Below are positions 22,985 through 34,507 of a stretch of DNA of 64,000 bases, piece after piece. A program made the translations under genes and the position numbers. The notes beneath the pieces are model-generated. The model had not been told where the DNA came from. It saw only the letters and a program-made list of their open reading frames with translations, and searched no databases. Source of the DNA: Aedes albopictus (taxonomy: Eukaryota; Arthropoda; Insecta; Diptera; Culicidae); contig NC_085137.1 of assembly GCF_035046485.1 (NCBI RefSeq), positions 250,331,233 through 250,395,232 on the forward strand. Reading direction: 5' to 3'. The stretch's first letter is position 1. Every line of letters begins with the position of its first letter.

Positions 22985-23436
22985 GTGCACGGATCAAGAA
23001 GGCGAGGGCTGCTTTTGCGAGTTTAAGGAATGTATGAAAAAACAACCACATTAGTCGACATACCAAAATCCGAATTTTCAACTCGAACGTGAAATCTGTG
23101 CTGCTATACGCTAGTGAAACATGGTGTGAACACTCAACGGCTGCAGGTCTTCATAAATAGATGCGATATGTAATTCGTGTATGGTGGCCTCACAATTGGA
23201 TCTCCAACGTGGAGCTCCATCGTCGATGTCATCAAAAGCCGATAGCGACAGAAATTTGGGAGCGAAAGTGGAGGTGGGTCGGCCACACTCTACACAGGGG
23301 CGGAAACGAAATCTGCAAACAAGCGTTGGACTGGAACCCAGCAGGACATCGTAGCAGAGGCAGATCCAGAGGCTCATGGCGGCGCAGCCTCAATAACGAA
23401 ATCAAGCAATTCGACAGAAATTTGCCCGTTTTTATC
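22977..23436 (+). pseudogene. C-terminal region of the same RTE-like ORF2
   Basis: After the deletion near 22970 the reading resumes as DIGARIKKARAAFASLRNV and IRIFNSNVKSVLLYASETW in the neighbouring frame. From 23161 the frame gives RYVIRVWWPHNWISN, ERKWRWVGHTLHRG and RGSWRRSLNNEIKQFDRN. These are the typical tail blocks of this family, also seen at 7.95-8.2 kb and on the minus strand at 37.4 kb. The sequence leaves the family near 23436 and passes into an AT-rich inverted repeat, so the last 40 or so codons are missing. Confidence 0.75.
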
Positions 23437-23439
23437 GGG

Positions 23440-23551
23440 CAGCCAATTGATCGTCCCATAATAAATTAAAATTTTTCTATAAATAATTCGAAAATTGCCA
23501 ATAAATAAATAGGGTTGGAAGCAATAATCTATATATATATAAAAATGAATT

Positions 23552-23594
<43 letters not shown>

Positions 23595-24600
23595 GACAGC
23601 TATGGATTCAAAAACTACTGGACCGATCGGTGTGAAATTTTGTATGTGGTTATTTTTGGGGCCGGGGAAGGTTCTTAGCTTGGTGCGGGACCTCTTCGGT
23701 CTCTGGAACGGAGGGCTGCCATACAGATGACTTCGCCGGGGACGCGCCTATGGAGCTGCATGTTAAAAAACACAGTAGGCAGGCAGAACGACGTTTGCCG
23801 GGACAGCTAGTAAACTATAAAAGTTCCATAAACAATTCAAAAAGCGCATAAATAAATCAAAACTTCCCATAAATAATTGATTTTCGAGCAATAAAAAATG
23901 TCAGAATTTCCACAATTAAATCAACAATTGCAATAAAAAAACTATATTTTTTCTAACAAAAAATTTCGAACATACTACATCATAGAACTATGATAGAAAA
24001 ACTGAAACTATTGTGCAATTAAACAGACAATCGCTTGCTGTCCGAACTCACTAACGCTCGTCGGACTTTAAAAAAGGATAACATCTCTGTTTGCATTATA
24101 CCGGGCAAATTATTGGATCTGTGGATTGCCTAGAACCGAATCGACGCAGTAACGGCGCATCGGATTTCGGAAACTTCGGCGGCCTTCTGCCGCCTCAATT
24201 CCTTAATCCTCTATGCGGCTACGCCGCATGGCTCGGCCGCTACTTTTACTTTGCTCATTAGTTCGTATTAATTGCTAAATTTCCAATTGCTTTTTTGACG
24301 TTTTTCAATTGGAAATTTTTAAATGATTTATGGAAAAATCACATTTATTTATAGAAAATTTGAACTTTTTTGAAAAACATAGTTTTTTATTGCAATTGTT
24401 GATTTATTTGTGGAAATTCTGACTTTTTAAATTGCTCGAAAATCAATTATTTATGGGAAATTTTGATTTATTTATGCACTTTTTGATTTGTTTATGGAAA
24501 TTTTGTAGTTTATTATTGCTCCCACCTCTACTTTTTTATTGGCAATTTCTGATTTTGTTATGGAAAATGATCACTTTTTTATAAGTCGTTTATATTTTAG
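23440..24600. repeat. AT-rich element with long inverted arms
   Basis: The left arm (about 23490-23975, once a Helitron is subtracted) and the right arm (about 24365-24560) are mutually inverted. Paired words include CATAAATAATTGATTTTCGA and AATCAACAATTGCAATAAAA. The central 370 bases contain a GC-rich TGCGGCTACGCCGCA hairpin near 24213. No coding capacity. It separates the RTE-like tail from the BEL/Pao remnant. Confidence 0.65.
23528..23810 (+). mobile_element. Short non-autonomous Helitron
   Basis: The insert starts TCTATATATATATAAAAATG (23528) and ends CAGCTAG (23810), followed by host T: the Helitron pattern 5'-TC, CTRR-3', inserted between A and T. The opposite arm of the surrounding inverted repeat preserves the empty site GCAATAATAAACTA, which fixes both boundaries. 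A (CTGT)n tract at about 23550-23596 lies near the 5' end, and a GC-rich segment precedes the 3' end. It codes for nothing. Confidence 0.75.
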
Positions 24601-25025
24601 CCTTTTTATCGCTTCTTTGTATTCTTTATACCATTTGGTACGCCAAGTAATCGCCGGCAAATACTCCAGTCCTCCATCGCGTATAGAAGAAAAGAAATCA
24701 CGGTTCCTTATCCAGTTTGTTCGGACTACCGTCAAGGAATTAGCAAACTTCTTCGAGGTTTGAACGATACCATTCGAATTCATCAATATCACGATTCTGC
24801 GATAAGGCTTCTCGAGCTGAATCATCCAGCGTAATAAAGGTTAGAAGTCTAGAGTGGATACCCGATTCAGCATCTACTGCGATAATTCTCAAAGTTCCTC
24901 GTCTAGGTTTCTCTCTGAAAACAATAATGGTCCCATTTCCTATTTAATTGGCATCATGAGGAGCTTCCACGAGCCACCAAAATCCGCGGAAGGTGGGTTA
25001 AATTCTTACTTGGGATAGGAAGTAG
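24570..25025 (-). pseudogene. BEL/Pao LTR-retrotransposon integrase C-terminal region
   Basis: Minus-strand frames give FNPPSADFGGSW (25001-24966), matching the FNPPSAPHxGGxWE block that follows the integrase core in BEL/Pao polyproteins. LLTFITLDDSAR then corresponds to the NSRPLT block, and YLPAITWRTKWY (24664-24629) to the EYLPxLxxRxKW block. Stops and frame changes separate them; the longest open piece is 24571-24825. The upstream minus frame at 25124-25450 may be more of the integrase, but it lacks clear catalytic residues. No LTR was found. Confidence 0.6.
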
Positions 25026-25696
25026 TCCTGAAAATGAGTTCTGCTATCAGATTAAAGCGTCCATTCGCAATCCCCGGCATTTGAAATCGTCGTTGAATGA
25101 AAATAACTTGTGTATCGGGCTTGTCATTTTGATAACCTTCCTGGATTTCTCGTTTCCTTGTAACAGGATCGCCACTTTATTGGAGTAAGCTGTAAACTGA
25201 AAAATACACCAGTGACTATCCTGCGTCCTTTGTTACTCTTTCTTCTTTGGATTCCCAATATTTTCTTTTCACTCATTTCACGCAAAAGCTGTGCGTATGC
25301 TGTTGCTACTAGGTTATAGGGAGACTTTCTCACTTGGAGAAGTTTTTTTTTCATGGAGTACTTCCTCTGTGGAGCCACCACTGAAGGACCACAGATAGTC
25401 GAAGCTCTACACATGTAACGAAAGGTGCCAATGACGAGTTGCTTTACCATTCCGCTACCGACAGATATATGTAGTTAACTAGGCAGCCTACTAAACTGCT
25501 ACACCAGTGCATGGATCTTTTCCCCACTTGGTGGCCTCATCGGCTACGTAATGTTGCGTACAGACCCATCTTCATTGTGTTGCCTCCATTTTACTTAGAA
25601 TGTCTCTCACTCGAATTTCATCAAACTGTCGATATCAATGTGGCCGAAGAATTTGTTCATGGAACTCATTGACAAATGGAACTTACCTTACCGGCC

Positions 25697-27650
25697 TAAG
25701 TGTCTTCTGCTGTACGTAGGGGTCGTCTCATTCTACGGCTCATGGCCGTGTGTCTCCAGTTCCGCACTCTGCAGAAGGTCCGCAAATCGTCCTCCACTTG
25801 ATCGACCCACCTAGCTCGCTGCGCATCACGTCTCTATGTACCGGTCGAATGACTCTCGAGAACCATTTATTTCAGTCGGGTTGTTATTCGATATTCTGAT
25901 GATGTGACCGTCACCGTACTCTACCGATTTTCGCGGTGTGGACGATGGTTGGTTCTTTCAGTTGCTGATGCAGTTCGTGGTTAATGCGCCTTCTCCAAGT
26001 CCCATCTTCAATCTGCACTCCGCCGTAGATGGTACGTAACACCTTCCGTTCGAAAACTCCAAAGGAGCGTTGGTCACCTGAACGTGGACTCCATGCCTCG
26101 TGCGCATAGAGGACTATCGGTCTAATCAGCGTTTTGTAGATAGTTAACTTCGTGTGACGGCGAGCTTTGTTCGATCGTAGGGGTCTGCGGAGTCTAAAGT
26201 AAACGATTTCCTGCCACAATGCGTCTCTGAATTTCACTGCTGGTGTCGTTATCGGCGGTCGCAAGTGAGCCCAAGTACACGAATTCTTCATCCATCTCGA
26301 TTTCATCACCGTCGATAGAAATTCGGAGCGGTGGGCGCGGCGATTCTTCCCTGGAGCCCTTTGCCATCATGTACTTTGTCTTCGACACATTACTGACTAA
26401 TCTGATTCTCCTGGCTTTATTCTTCAATCGGATATACGTTTCCGCCATCGTCTAAAATATGCGATCTATAATATCAATATCACCAGCGAAACCAAGCAGC
26501 TGAACGGACTTCGTTAAAATCGTTCCACTCGTGTTTATCCCCGCTCTCCTAATTACACTTTCTAAAGCAATGTTGAACAGCAAGCATGAAAGACCATCAC
26601 CTTGCCGTAACCCTCTGCGAGATTCGAAAGAACTCGAGAGTGTCCCAATTTATCCGAGAATCCGCACACCAAAAAAATGCCGAGGTCGGCTGTGCGAATC
26701 TCGGTTAGAGTTCATTTGCTGAAATCTCGGCTAAACGCTTGACGTTTAATGTTTGATGCTAGCGGTACCCATGGATGTTGCTATGAATAAACTTGACTTT
26801 TAGCTTACATCTCAGTTAAATTGTGATAGCCGAGCTCTCGGCTGTGCGAATCTCGACAAAATAATGGAAAGTAGCCTTGCTCAACTGAGTAAGCGTATGA
26901 ACAAGTGATGTGTGAGCACGTTGTATTCGCGGTATTTCTACAACACCTGGCAGATGACCAACATCTGATCCGGTGTAGCGCGTTCACTCATGAATCCAGC
27001 CTGATATTGCCCCACCAACTCTCTTGCAATCGGTGATAGACGGCGGCATACAACTTGTAATTTGTAGGCAGCGCTCGAGCACTACTGATCAGTAGTGTGA
27101 CCGTGCGATAGCTTTTGTAATTCAACGTGTGTGTGTGTTCAGAGACGTGTCGCCTTTTTTGTAGATGGGACACACATCAATTCCTCCGGTAATACTTCCT
27201 CTTCCCCAATTTTGGTAATGACCCGACCCAGTGTAATGCTCTCACCCGTGCTTTTCCACCGTATTTTTGAAGCTCGCTTGATAGTTGATCTGCTGCAGCG
27301 GCTATGTTGTTTTCAACCGGACAACCTCCTCCTTAATCTCATGGAGGTTAGGGGCTGGAAATTTTTTGTCCTGCGCACGTACTCCTAGATCTGTTACCAA
27401 GCCGACGTACTAACTATGGCGAATCGGATGTCCCTCTAGCCATCTTCAAGTGAAGCTGCGCTAAACTGCACTTCCGTTAGTAGGGCCACTGCTAACTGCT
27501 GCGCGTAGTCTTGAGCCACTTCTACGTTACGCAGCTTAGTCAAGCTGAATAACCACGTCTTTACAGCTGCGGCTATAGGGGTCCTAGGCGATTTGATCTG
27601 ATCAGTGATCACCAGAACGCAATTTTTCTTCAAAATTTTATCTCTCAATT
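25697..27650 (-). pseudogene. RTE-like (JAM1-like) ORF2 on the minus strand, with gaps
   Basis: Read from 27650 downwards: NVEVAQDYAQQLAVALL with ASLEDG (endonuclease-RT linker), TIKRASKIRWKSTGES-like, LNYKSYRTVTLL, a degraded GxYQAGF block, KYREYNVLTHHLF, then a gap filled by a MITE (26660-26875). It resumes with RQGDGLSCLLFNIAL (motif B), AGDIDIID in place of the usual ADDIDII (motif C damaged), and NVSKTKYMMAKGS. It continues with EEFVYLGSLATADND, KLTIYKTLIRPIVLYAHEAW, and RKVLRTIYGGVQIEDGTWRR. The frame ends near 25699 after RRPLRTAEDT. Several stops make it dead. This differs from the 22.2-kb family. Confidence 0.8.
26655..26880. mobile_element. Insertion with repeated CGGCTGTGCGAATCTCG
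   Basis: CGGCTGTGCGAATCTCG occurs at about 26687 and 26840, both in the same orientation, beside CCGAG words. The stretch replaces the motif A region of the surrounding RTE-like RT. Ends and target duplication could not be fixed. Confidence 0.35.
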
Positions 27651-30440
27651 TGTCAATTATTCAACATTCTGTATCTTTTAATTTTCAAGTTATTTTTTCC
27701 AGTACATGAAATATATTCGATACTATTTTGCAAATCAAAGTCTGACCCTTGTAAGAAATTAAATTTGTAAGTTTTACGAGCTCTGCTCGAAGGTTAACAC
27801 AATTTCGATGCAGTCCACCGTAAAATATTGGCTTGATACGTTCATCCTTCTTAGCAAAGAAAAGTTTCCTTTTATGGATAGGACCAGTACTGCAGCACCG
27901 GATCCGGAATCCGGAAGGTAGGGTAATAGAAATACATATTTTATTCACTGGCGTGTTTATTATTTAACGAATTTTGTTTGCGCTCCGCTCGGTCACTGAG
28001 CAATTGGGTACGGAGGTATGAAGAAAAACGGTCCGAATGGCATGGCAATCCAAACGGATGGAACTAGTGATGGACACTGGACAACGGGTGGAATTCCCAG
28101 CTGAGAGACCCAAAAGTTTTGCTTGCCCAAATTGGAAAACAGCAATATGTTGTGATTGGGATCGATATTTTCATTCTGAAGTGGGTCATCCAGCTGGAAA
28201 TGCGTGATGCAACAGGCTGAGATGTATTGATGGATGATGGGTAAAAGATTTGAAGCGTGAGTAGCATGTAAAGATAATAATCAATAGTGACACGTTTCCA
28301 GATTTTGATCCTTGTTTCACCTTTAACTTAATCTACTTTGTGAAACTCTCATGATGAACATACATTTTTGGCCCAGTATATCCTGACAAACCTTCATGAA
28401 TTTGGGTACGTTCCAAAAACCACCAGTTTACACCATCGATGCCATCAACATCGACCCGGTGGTCGATTGAAATTTAAAATTCAAAACTATAGCTGTGTGG
28501 ATTCAATTTAGATTTTGCATAAATTTCCAATATCCAGTGCCTGGATCAGATAATCCTCCGAGGCTGTTTTCCCATTTGGTTCCATGGTGGCAGTCAGTAG
28601 CCAGGCAGCCAGCCAGAGTCCCGTACCTAGTTACTATGGATGGAGCAAGTTAAATGGAGTTTTGCTCTAGAGTGGCGGTTGAAACTTTCTAACGAGTTTG
28701 ATGTGTTATTCAAGGTTCATCAGAGAGCGCAGATAAAGTTTCAGCCACTAGTGACTCCTGATGGTGGATAGTGTAACGACCAGCAGAGGTGGGGAAATAT
28801 GATTAAAAATATCGCCTTCGTCTGGTTGACCCGTTCCGTACGGTCGGACTGCAATCCACGCCGTTCGAAATTCTAAAATTTCCAACCGAAAGTGCTCCAT
28901 GCCCAGGAAAAAGCAATAAATCAAAAGTAACACAATAGAACCATTCTCTCGGAAATCCCACCATACGTAAACTAATTTTCCCATCCAACGATCTAAACCG
29001 CCTCCACCGCTTTCCTAAATGGCCGTAAATCGTCCGGAATGAAAGGAAACGTATAATTCACTTGCCGAGGGTAGAAGATTATATCAAACCATAACACTTC
29101 AGTAATTCATTTAAGCCTATCAAAATTCGATTAGAACCGGCATTCCATTCACTCAGCCAACCGATTTTTTTCCTCGACACGAGATATCGGTCCGGATCGG
29201 GCCGGAGGAAAAACCCTTTGCTCCATTCTCGAGAGGAGCACTCATCGAACAGCAGTCAGCAGCCTCCGAGAATTGTGCCACTCAAATTCGACCCAACACA
29301 AAAGAATATAAACCGTATGATCGTCTCAATCTTCTGCTGGAAATCGACGACGACGACGTCGACGGATGTGGATTGGCATCCACATCGACGACCAGCCAGC
29401 AGGGAAAAAGTGAAGCCTTGTTGCTTTCGTCGGAGTGGGTCTCTGAGAGAGTGCGAAAGCTCATTGAAATTCACCTCACAGCAATGAGCAGAAAGCATTT
29501 CCATCACCATCAAGCGCCATCGCAGGTCCTGCTCCCAGGGGGTAGGCTAGGTAAAATGAACCCTTAAAATAAATTTAAATTTGTATGGTTTCTGTTCTTT
29601 TAATTTTTAATTCATTTTTTTATTCTTTACTGATCTTTTTTTTGTAAAATAAAAACTGACGGAATATGAGGTGGGTTGTTTCACCATTCCTCCCCATAAA
29701 AATGAAGCAATTGCCAAACCAGTGGCTCCAAAGGACCAGATCCTTTCGTCGAATTCACGCTCATCTGGGTTCGCAGGTTGGTCGGTCGGTCGACTGCTGC
29801 CCCTCGGGCGAGGTATCATCGCGCAGACTGGCTGGCTGGCTTGCTGGCGGTCTGTTTGCCACGGTTTGTGGTTTGAACCCCCCCAGCCGAAGAAAACGAT
29901 CCCTTCTCAACAATCTGATGGCGAAGGCGAGGCGCTCCACCGAGGGGATGGAAACATTTTCGGCACGGTCCCACGTCAAATCGACCGACATAATTTTCGC
30001 ATTTAAATTCAATAAAGTCGTTGACCGTAGTAGTGCTCCTTTTACCTGTACAATATGGGTTCGCTATAGCATATGTGCCACAGTACGATGCGAACGTGAT
30101 TAGGAATGTATGAGGCAAGATACGAGCTAGGGAAAACAAGAGAATTCCAAAATTAAGGAGGACAGAACAGATACAGAAAATTACTTCATTGGAATACAGC
30201 AGATGCACGATTTGAACATAATAAAAAAATAGGATTATTGGAAGAAGTGTTCTAAATAAAACGATGACTAATATTTATGTATAAGGCTGAAAAATAGTCA
30301 GTCGATTAACTGGAAGGAGTTAGTTGCCACCTGGGCACTTTTGTCCTTTTTACTTTTCAGTTTTCAGTTAGATCGAGGAGGTGCGTTCGGATCTGTTTAC
30401 CAAGGTGGTGAAACTGGTTTAAGTTACCAATAAAGAATGC
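27651..30440. other. Unrecognised; candidate single-copy host DNA
   Basis: No frame over 90 codons and no recognised motif. The part at 29200-29560 has repeated GACGACGACGTCGACG and other triplet-rich sequence, and 29740-29960 is GC-rich. This could be intronic or intergenic host DNA. I see nothing else to annotate. Confidence 0.4.
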
Positions 30441-30444
30441 CGTA

Positions 30445-30795
30445 TTTTGATTGAGATCACAGGACCGAGCGAAATCCGTTGGATAAACTTTAGAAAACAC
30501 AGATTTACAAACATCATTTATCCTCTGGCCAAGGAAGCGCTCCTCGTCACCATAGAGCTGGTTTCCTGCTCTGCGCTTATGCCCTCTATTTGCAGAGTTT
30601 TGTGGCAACAAGCACATGAAAATCGTAGAATCGCCTTTTTCCCAAGGATCATTGCAGGAAATGACATGAGTTTCCCATGGCAGCTTTACGGAATTTGAAA
30701 TCAGCCCCCTCTGCACTAGCCGTAAATGGAGACTTAGTCTTCATATTGCGCGAAATCAGCGTAGCACTGATATTGGACCTTCATTAAGAATACGA
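30445..30795 (+). pseudogene. Decayed endonuclease of the RTE-like family of 2955-3418
   Basis: Pieces in sequence: GPSEIRWINFRKHR near 30462-30503, then an internal deletion, FAEFCGNKHMKIV-like at 30592-30630, and DNA from 30665 to 30775 that aligns base by base with 3005-3115 (ATGACATGAGTTTCCCATGG against ATGACATGGGTTTCCCGTGA). AARNQRSTDI-like residues stand where the 3-kb copy has RNKRSADI. The catalytic NQIDH is destroyed. Confidence 0.6.
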
Positions 30796-31093
30796 GAATA
30801 ATGTGGATAGCCTACGCACCCAGAAAACGCAGCACGCAACCTGAGATTGGCAGATTCTAATACATTTGGGTATGAAACATATACAAATATTGTATTAGGG
30901 CCTTGCAAATACAAAAATTGGTAGGTGGCAGTATACCAAAAATTGTATTGGCTTCCTAGAATCTGGAAAAGGAAAATTTCGCATGTGTGCGTGTGCTCTG
31001 TCGCACTGGTTTCTCATTATTTGTTCTATGTTTAGACTGATCATGGCAGCAGCGGCGGCATCAAATACCAATACATGTTTAAAAAGAAATACG

Positions 31094-31167
31094 GGCGGCG
31101 GCGTGAATCGAACCGACACACTAACACGGTGATACACAGTACCCTGCGCTCTAACCGGCACGGCTAC
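31094..31167 (-). other. tRNA-like sequence in duplication unit 1
   Basis: On the minus strand, CCGTGCCGGTTAGAGCGCAG resembles box A and GTCGGTTCGATTCACG resembles box B, about 40 bases apart. A four-arm fold is not convincing, so this is read as a tRNA-derived relic or an internal promoter of a SINE-like repeat. Confidence 0.4.
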
Positions 31168-31730
31168 AACTGCACATGGATAGACGAGGGGCTGAAAGCC
31201 ATTATTAACAACACAAACGTGGCTTGGTGATGGAAGTGATACAGCCGCCACACTGCATAATGGGTCCAGAGACGTATTTGCGCAGACAAAACTGTTTAAG
31301 CTTCAGCTTTAAGTTTTTAGACACATATTGTGTTTTAGAAAGTTTATTTTCAATTGTTGACCCTATTCCCTATTATTGTTATGTTAGGGTGGTTCGTCTG
31401 GTTAAACTGATTCAAAAATCTGCTTTCTAATAATTTTATTTGCGATACCATGATCGATGGTGATGGACACGCAACCAGAGAATGGCAGATTTTAATACAA
31501 TACGGTGTGAAACATATACAAATATTGTATTAGGGCCTTGCAAATACAAAAATTGGTAGGTGGCAGTATACCAAAAAATGTATTGGCTTCCTAGAATCTG
31601 GAAAAGGAAAATTTCGCATGTGTGCGTGTGCTCTCTGTCACACTGGTTTCTCATTATTTGTTCTATTTTTAGACTCGTCATGGCAGCAGCGGCGGCATCA
31701 ATTACCAAAACATGTTTAAAAAGAAATACA

Positions 31731-31807
31731 AACGGCGGCGGGATTCGAACCGACACACTATCATGGTGATACACAGTACCCTGCGCTCTAACCGGCACGG
31801 CTACAAC
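31731..31807 (-). other. tRNA-like sequence in duplication unit 2
   Basis: Same arrangement as unit 1. Here box B is GGTTCGAATCCCG, a closer match to the canonical GGTTCGAATCC than in unit 1. The T-arm could pair better, but the acceptor ends do not. Confidence 0.4.
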
Positions 31808-33357
31808 TGCACATGGATAGACGAGGGGCTGAAAGCCATTATTAACAACACAAACGTGGCTTGGTGATGGAAGTGATACAGCCGCCACACTGCACAATGG
31901 GTCCAGAGACGTATTTACGAAGACAAAACTGTCTAAGATTAAACATATTGTGTTTTAGAAAGTTTCTCTTTAATTGTTGACCCTATTCCCCATCATTGTT
32001 ATGGTGGTTTATCTGGTTCAAAACTGTGCTTTCTAATAATTTTATTTACGATTTCATGATGGATGGTGATGGATCGTTCAATGGGAAATTTCAGAGGTCA
32101 AGCAAATTTTAAATTTCATATGTCTCAGGACTCTCACCACTTAGAAAGTTGGTGTCTTCGGCAATGTTATTCAGTTAGTCAAAGGCATACAGTTAATGGT
32201 CCACTTGTTTTGAAATTTCGTCACTAGGCGGCGCTAGTTACACATTTGCAAAATCATTCAAATGATTGTTTTTTTTCGGGAAGTAATCAACAAGCTGTAA
32301 ATTTGTTTTCTTTGAACGTGTATTAGTCAAGTCAAAGGTTTTTCAAAGAGCTATGAATTAGTCATAAATGTGCGACAATTCATTTCATTCAGTTCACTAA
32401 ATCCAGAGAAACAGCAACTTTACGAAGAACACTGAAATATGAATTACTTTACTAGAGTTGATTCAACTTCATGTAAAGTTATCCAATCGAGCCCAAATTT
32501 GTACCGTTTATAGCTAACTAGTTGTGCAACTGGCAGGTAAAATTTGAGAATATTTGGTGTAGTTTAAAAAAAGTTACAGCTTACTTAATATATTCGAAAT
32601 AATAAATAAGAGTTGCATGCTTCAATTAATTTGCAATCAGCGCCGTCTACTGGCAGGACCTTGAACCAATCAGCTAATCAACTGAGAGGCCTTAACCAAC
32701 CTAACAACATCACCGAAGACATCAACTTTCTAATTGAACAGAGTCCTGAGATATATGGAATATAAAATGTGTTTTCTCACTAGCGCCACCTAGTGGTGGA
32801 ATTTTGAATCAAACGGCCCATCATTTGTTAGTTCTTGATCAGCCAAATAATATTGCCGAAGACACCAACTCTCTAAGTAATCATGATCATGAGATATTTG
32901 GTATAAACATTTCATCAGTGTTACGTCTGTTTGTCTCTGGCATGACAGATATCACAGACAGCACTTGCAAAATTTCCATACCGTATATCTTAGCACCATG
33001 ATCACTTATATATTCGGTGTGTTTGACAAAGTTGTTAAGTCAGCCAAGGTCTTACTGGTGATGGACCGTTTGGTTCAAAATTCCACCACTGGGTAGCGCT
33101 GATGATAAATCAATTTTTATTTTCCATATATCTCAGGACTCTGATCATTTAGAAAGTTGATTTTTTCGGCAATGTTGTTTGGTTTATTAAGGCCTTTCAG
33201 CTGATTAGTTCAACATTCTGCCAGTAGACGGCGCTACTTGCAAATTAGTAGAAGCATGCAACTTTTACTTATTATCTCGAAAATATTCAGCAAGCTGTAA
33301 CTTTTTATAAAGTGTAGGGAAAATTCTCAAATTTTTTCTGCTAATTGCACAACTAAT

Positions 33358-33715
33358 AGGAGGCAATCAGTGAAGTACTAGATTGAAAGTAGTGAGCTGG
33401 ATTTTAGTATGGTGAGATGATCGATTCTCCATTTCTGCAATGAAATGGTGCAAACAGCGTGGGTTATATGATTTCTTGCCTAATTTGATGCTGATTGAGC
33501 AAAAGTTTGGATAACTGTGTTGTTGTATCATTTATTTCTTGCAACTTCAACCACACAGTTACCCAAGCTTTTGCTCAAACAGCATCAAATTAGACAAGAA
33601 ATCCTATAACCCACGCTGTTTGCACCATTTCATTGCAGAAATGGAGAATCGATCATCTCACCATACAAAAATCCAGCTCACTACTTTCAATCTAGTACTT
33701 CACTGATTGCCTCCT
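33358..33715. mobile_element. Foldback MITE with AGGAGGCAATCAGTGAAG ends
   Basis: Left AGGAGGCAATCAGTGAAGTA (33358) and right TACTTCACTGATTGCCTCCT (33715) are perfect complements for 20 bases. The arms pair over about 165 bases, to a loop near 33535. AT flanks both ends (33356-33357 and 33716-33717). The opposite palindrome arm near 32510-32531 lacks the insert. A diverged copy lies at 4392. Confidence 0.85.
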
Positions 33716-33785
33716 ATTAGCTATAAATGATACAAATTTGAGCTTGATTGGATAGTTTTACATGAAGTTAGAGCGACTCCAGTAA

Positions 33786-33948
33786 GGGGCTGTCCATAAA
33801 CCACGTGGTCATTTTTTTGGGACTTTTCAAAACCCCCCCCCCCACCCCGCGTGGTCATTTGTCCATACAAAATTTTTTATTTGTTCATACAAAATGGTGA
33901 TTGGCCAAACCCCCCCCCCCTATTGACGACGTGGTTATGGACAGCCCC
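33786..33948. mobile_element. PIF/Harbinger-type MITE, TAA-flanked
   Basis: GGGGCTGTCCATAAACCACG at 33786 and the complementary right end, CGTGGTTATGGACAGCCCC, ending at 33948. TAA is duplicated at 33783-33785 and 33949-33951, as expected for PIF/Harbinger elements. Poly-C tracts lie inside. The opposite palindrome arm (CTCTAGTAAAGTAATTCATA near 32435-32455, reverse complement) shows the empty site. Partial relatives are at 19287, 35808 and 59375. Confidence 0.8.
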
Positions 33949-34507
33949 TAAAATGTTTCATATTTGAGTGTTCTTCGTTAAACTGCTATATCTCATGATT
34001 AAGAGTATCAAATGAAATGAAATTTTGCACATTTATGACTAATACATAACTCTTTGAAAATTCTTTGACTTGATTTAAATACGCTCACAGAAAACAAAAT
34101 TACAGCTTTTTGATTATTTTACGAAAAAAATCATTCATTTGCATAATTTCGCAAATGTGTAACTAGCGCTTCCTAGTGGGAAAATTTTGAAAAAAGTGGA
34201 CCATTAACTGTAAGCCCTTCACCTACCAAACAACATTGTCGAAGACACCTACTTTGTAAGTGACCAGAGTTCTGAGATATATGAAATTTAAAATTTGCTT
34301 GACATCTAGCGTTGCCTAGTGGTATATGCAAAAGAAGCTAAGTTTTATAAATTGCCTAAAACATTTTTAGCAAGTTGTAACCTTTTATAAAGTCCACTAA
34401 ACTATTCAAATTTTGATAACTTGTCCCTCAACCAGTTAGATATAATTGGTACAAATTTGGGCTTGATTGATTAACACTACACGTAATTAGAGCTTTTCTA
34501 GTAGAAT

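Larger units (their letters stand above)
30833..32073. repeat. Head-to-tail tandem duplication, 635-bp and 606-bp units
   Basis: Unit 1 is 30833-31467 and unit 2 is 31468-32073. Both begin CACGCAACC and both end GGTGATGGA, so the junction is exact. Similarity is high along most of the unit, with small indels and several substitutions, so the duplication is not very recent. Each unit contains a tRNA-like stretch on the minus strand and a GCAGCAGCGGCGGCATCAA tract. Confidence 0.8.
32097..34303. repeat. Large palindrome (arms about 840 bp) with two later insertions
   Basis: GTCAAGCAAATTTTAAATTT at 32097 is complementary to the stretch ending at 34303. Nearer the centre, GTTGCATGC...CTGGCAG at 32612-32656 pairs with CTGCCAG...GCATGCAAC at 33218-33262. 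The inner pairs centre on 32937. The outer pairs also centre on 32937 once the right-arm insertions (358 bp plus a 2-bp duplication, and 163 bp plus a 3-bp duplication) are subtracted. Each arm contains submodules in both orientations with GCGCCACCTAGTGG, GAAGACACCAACT and CTGAGATAT words. No coding capacity was seen. A partial extra module follows at 34304-34500. Confidence 0.8.

Noticed and set aside
31094..31807. Functional tRNA genes on the minus strand
   Set aside because: Box-like words are present, but acceptor and anticodon stems do not pair convincingly, and both copies lie in a duplicated repeat.
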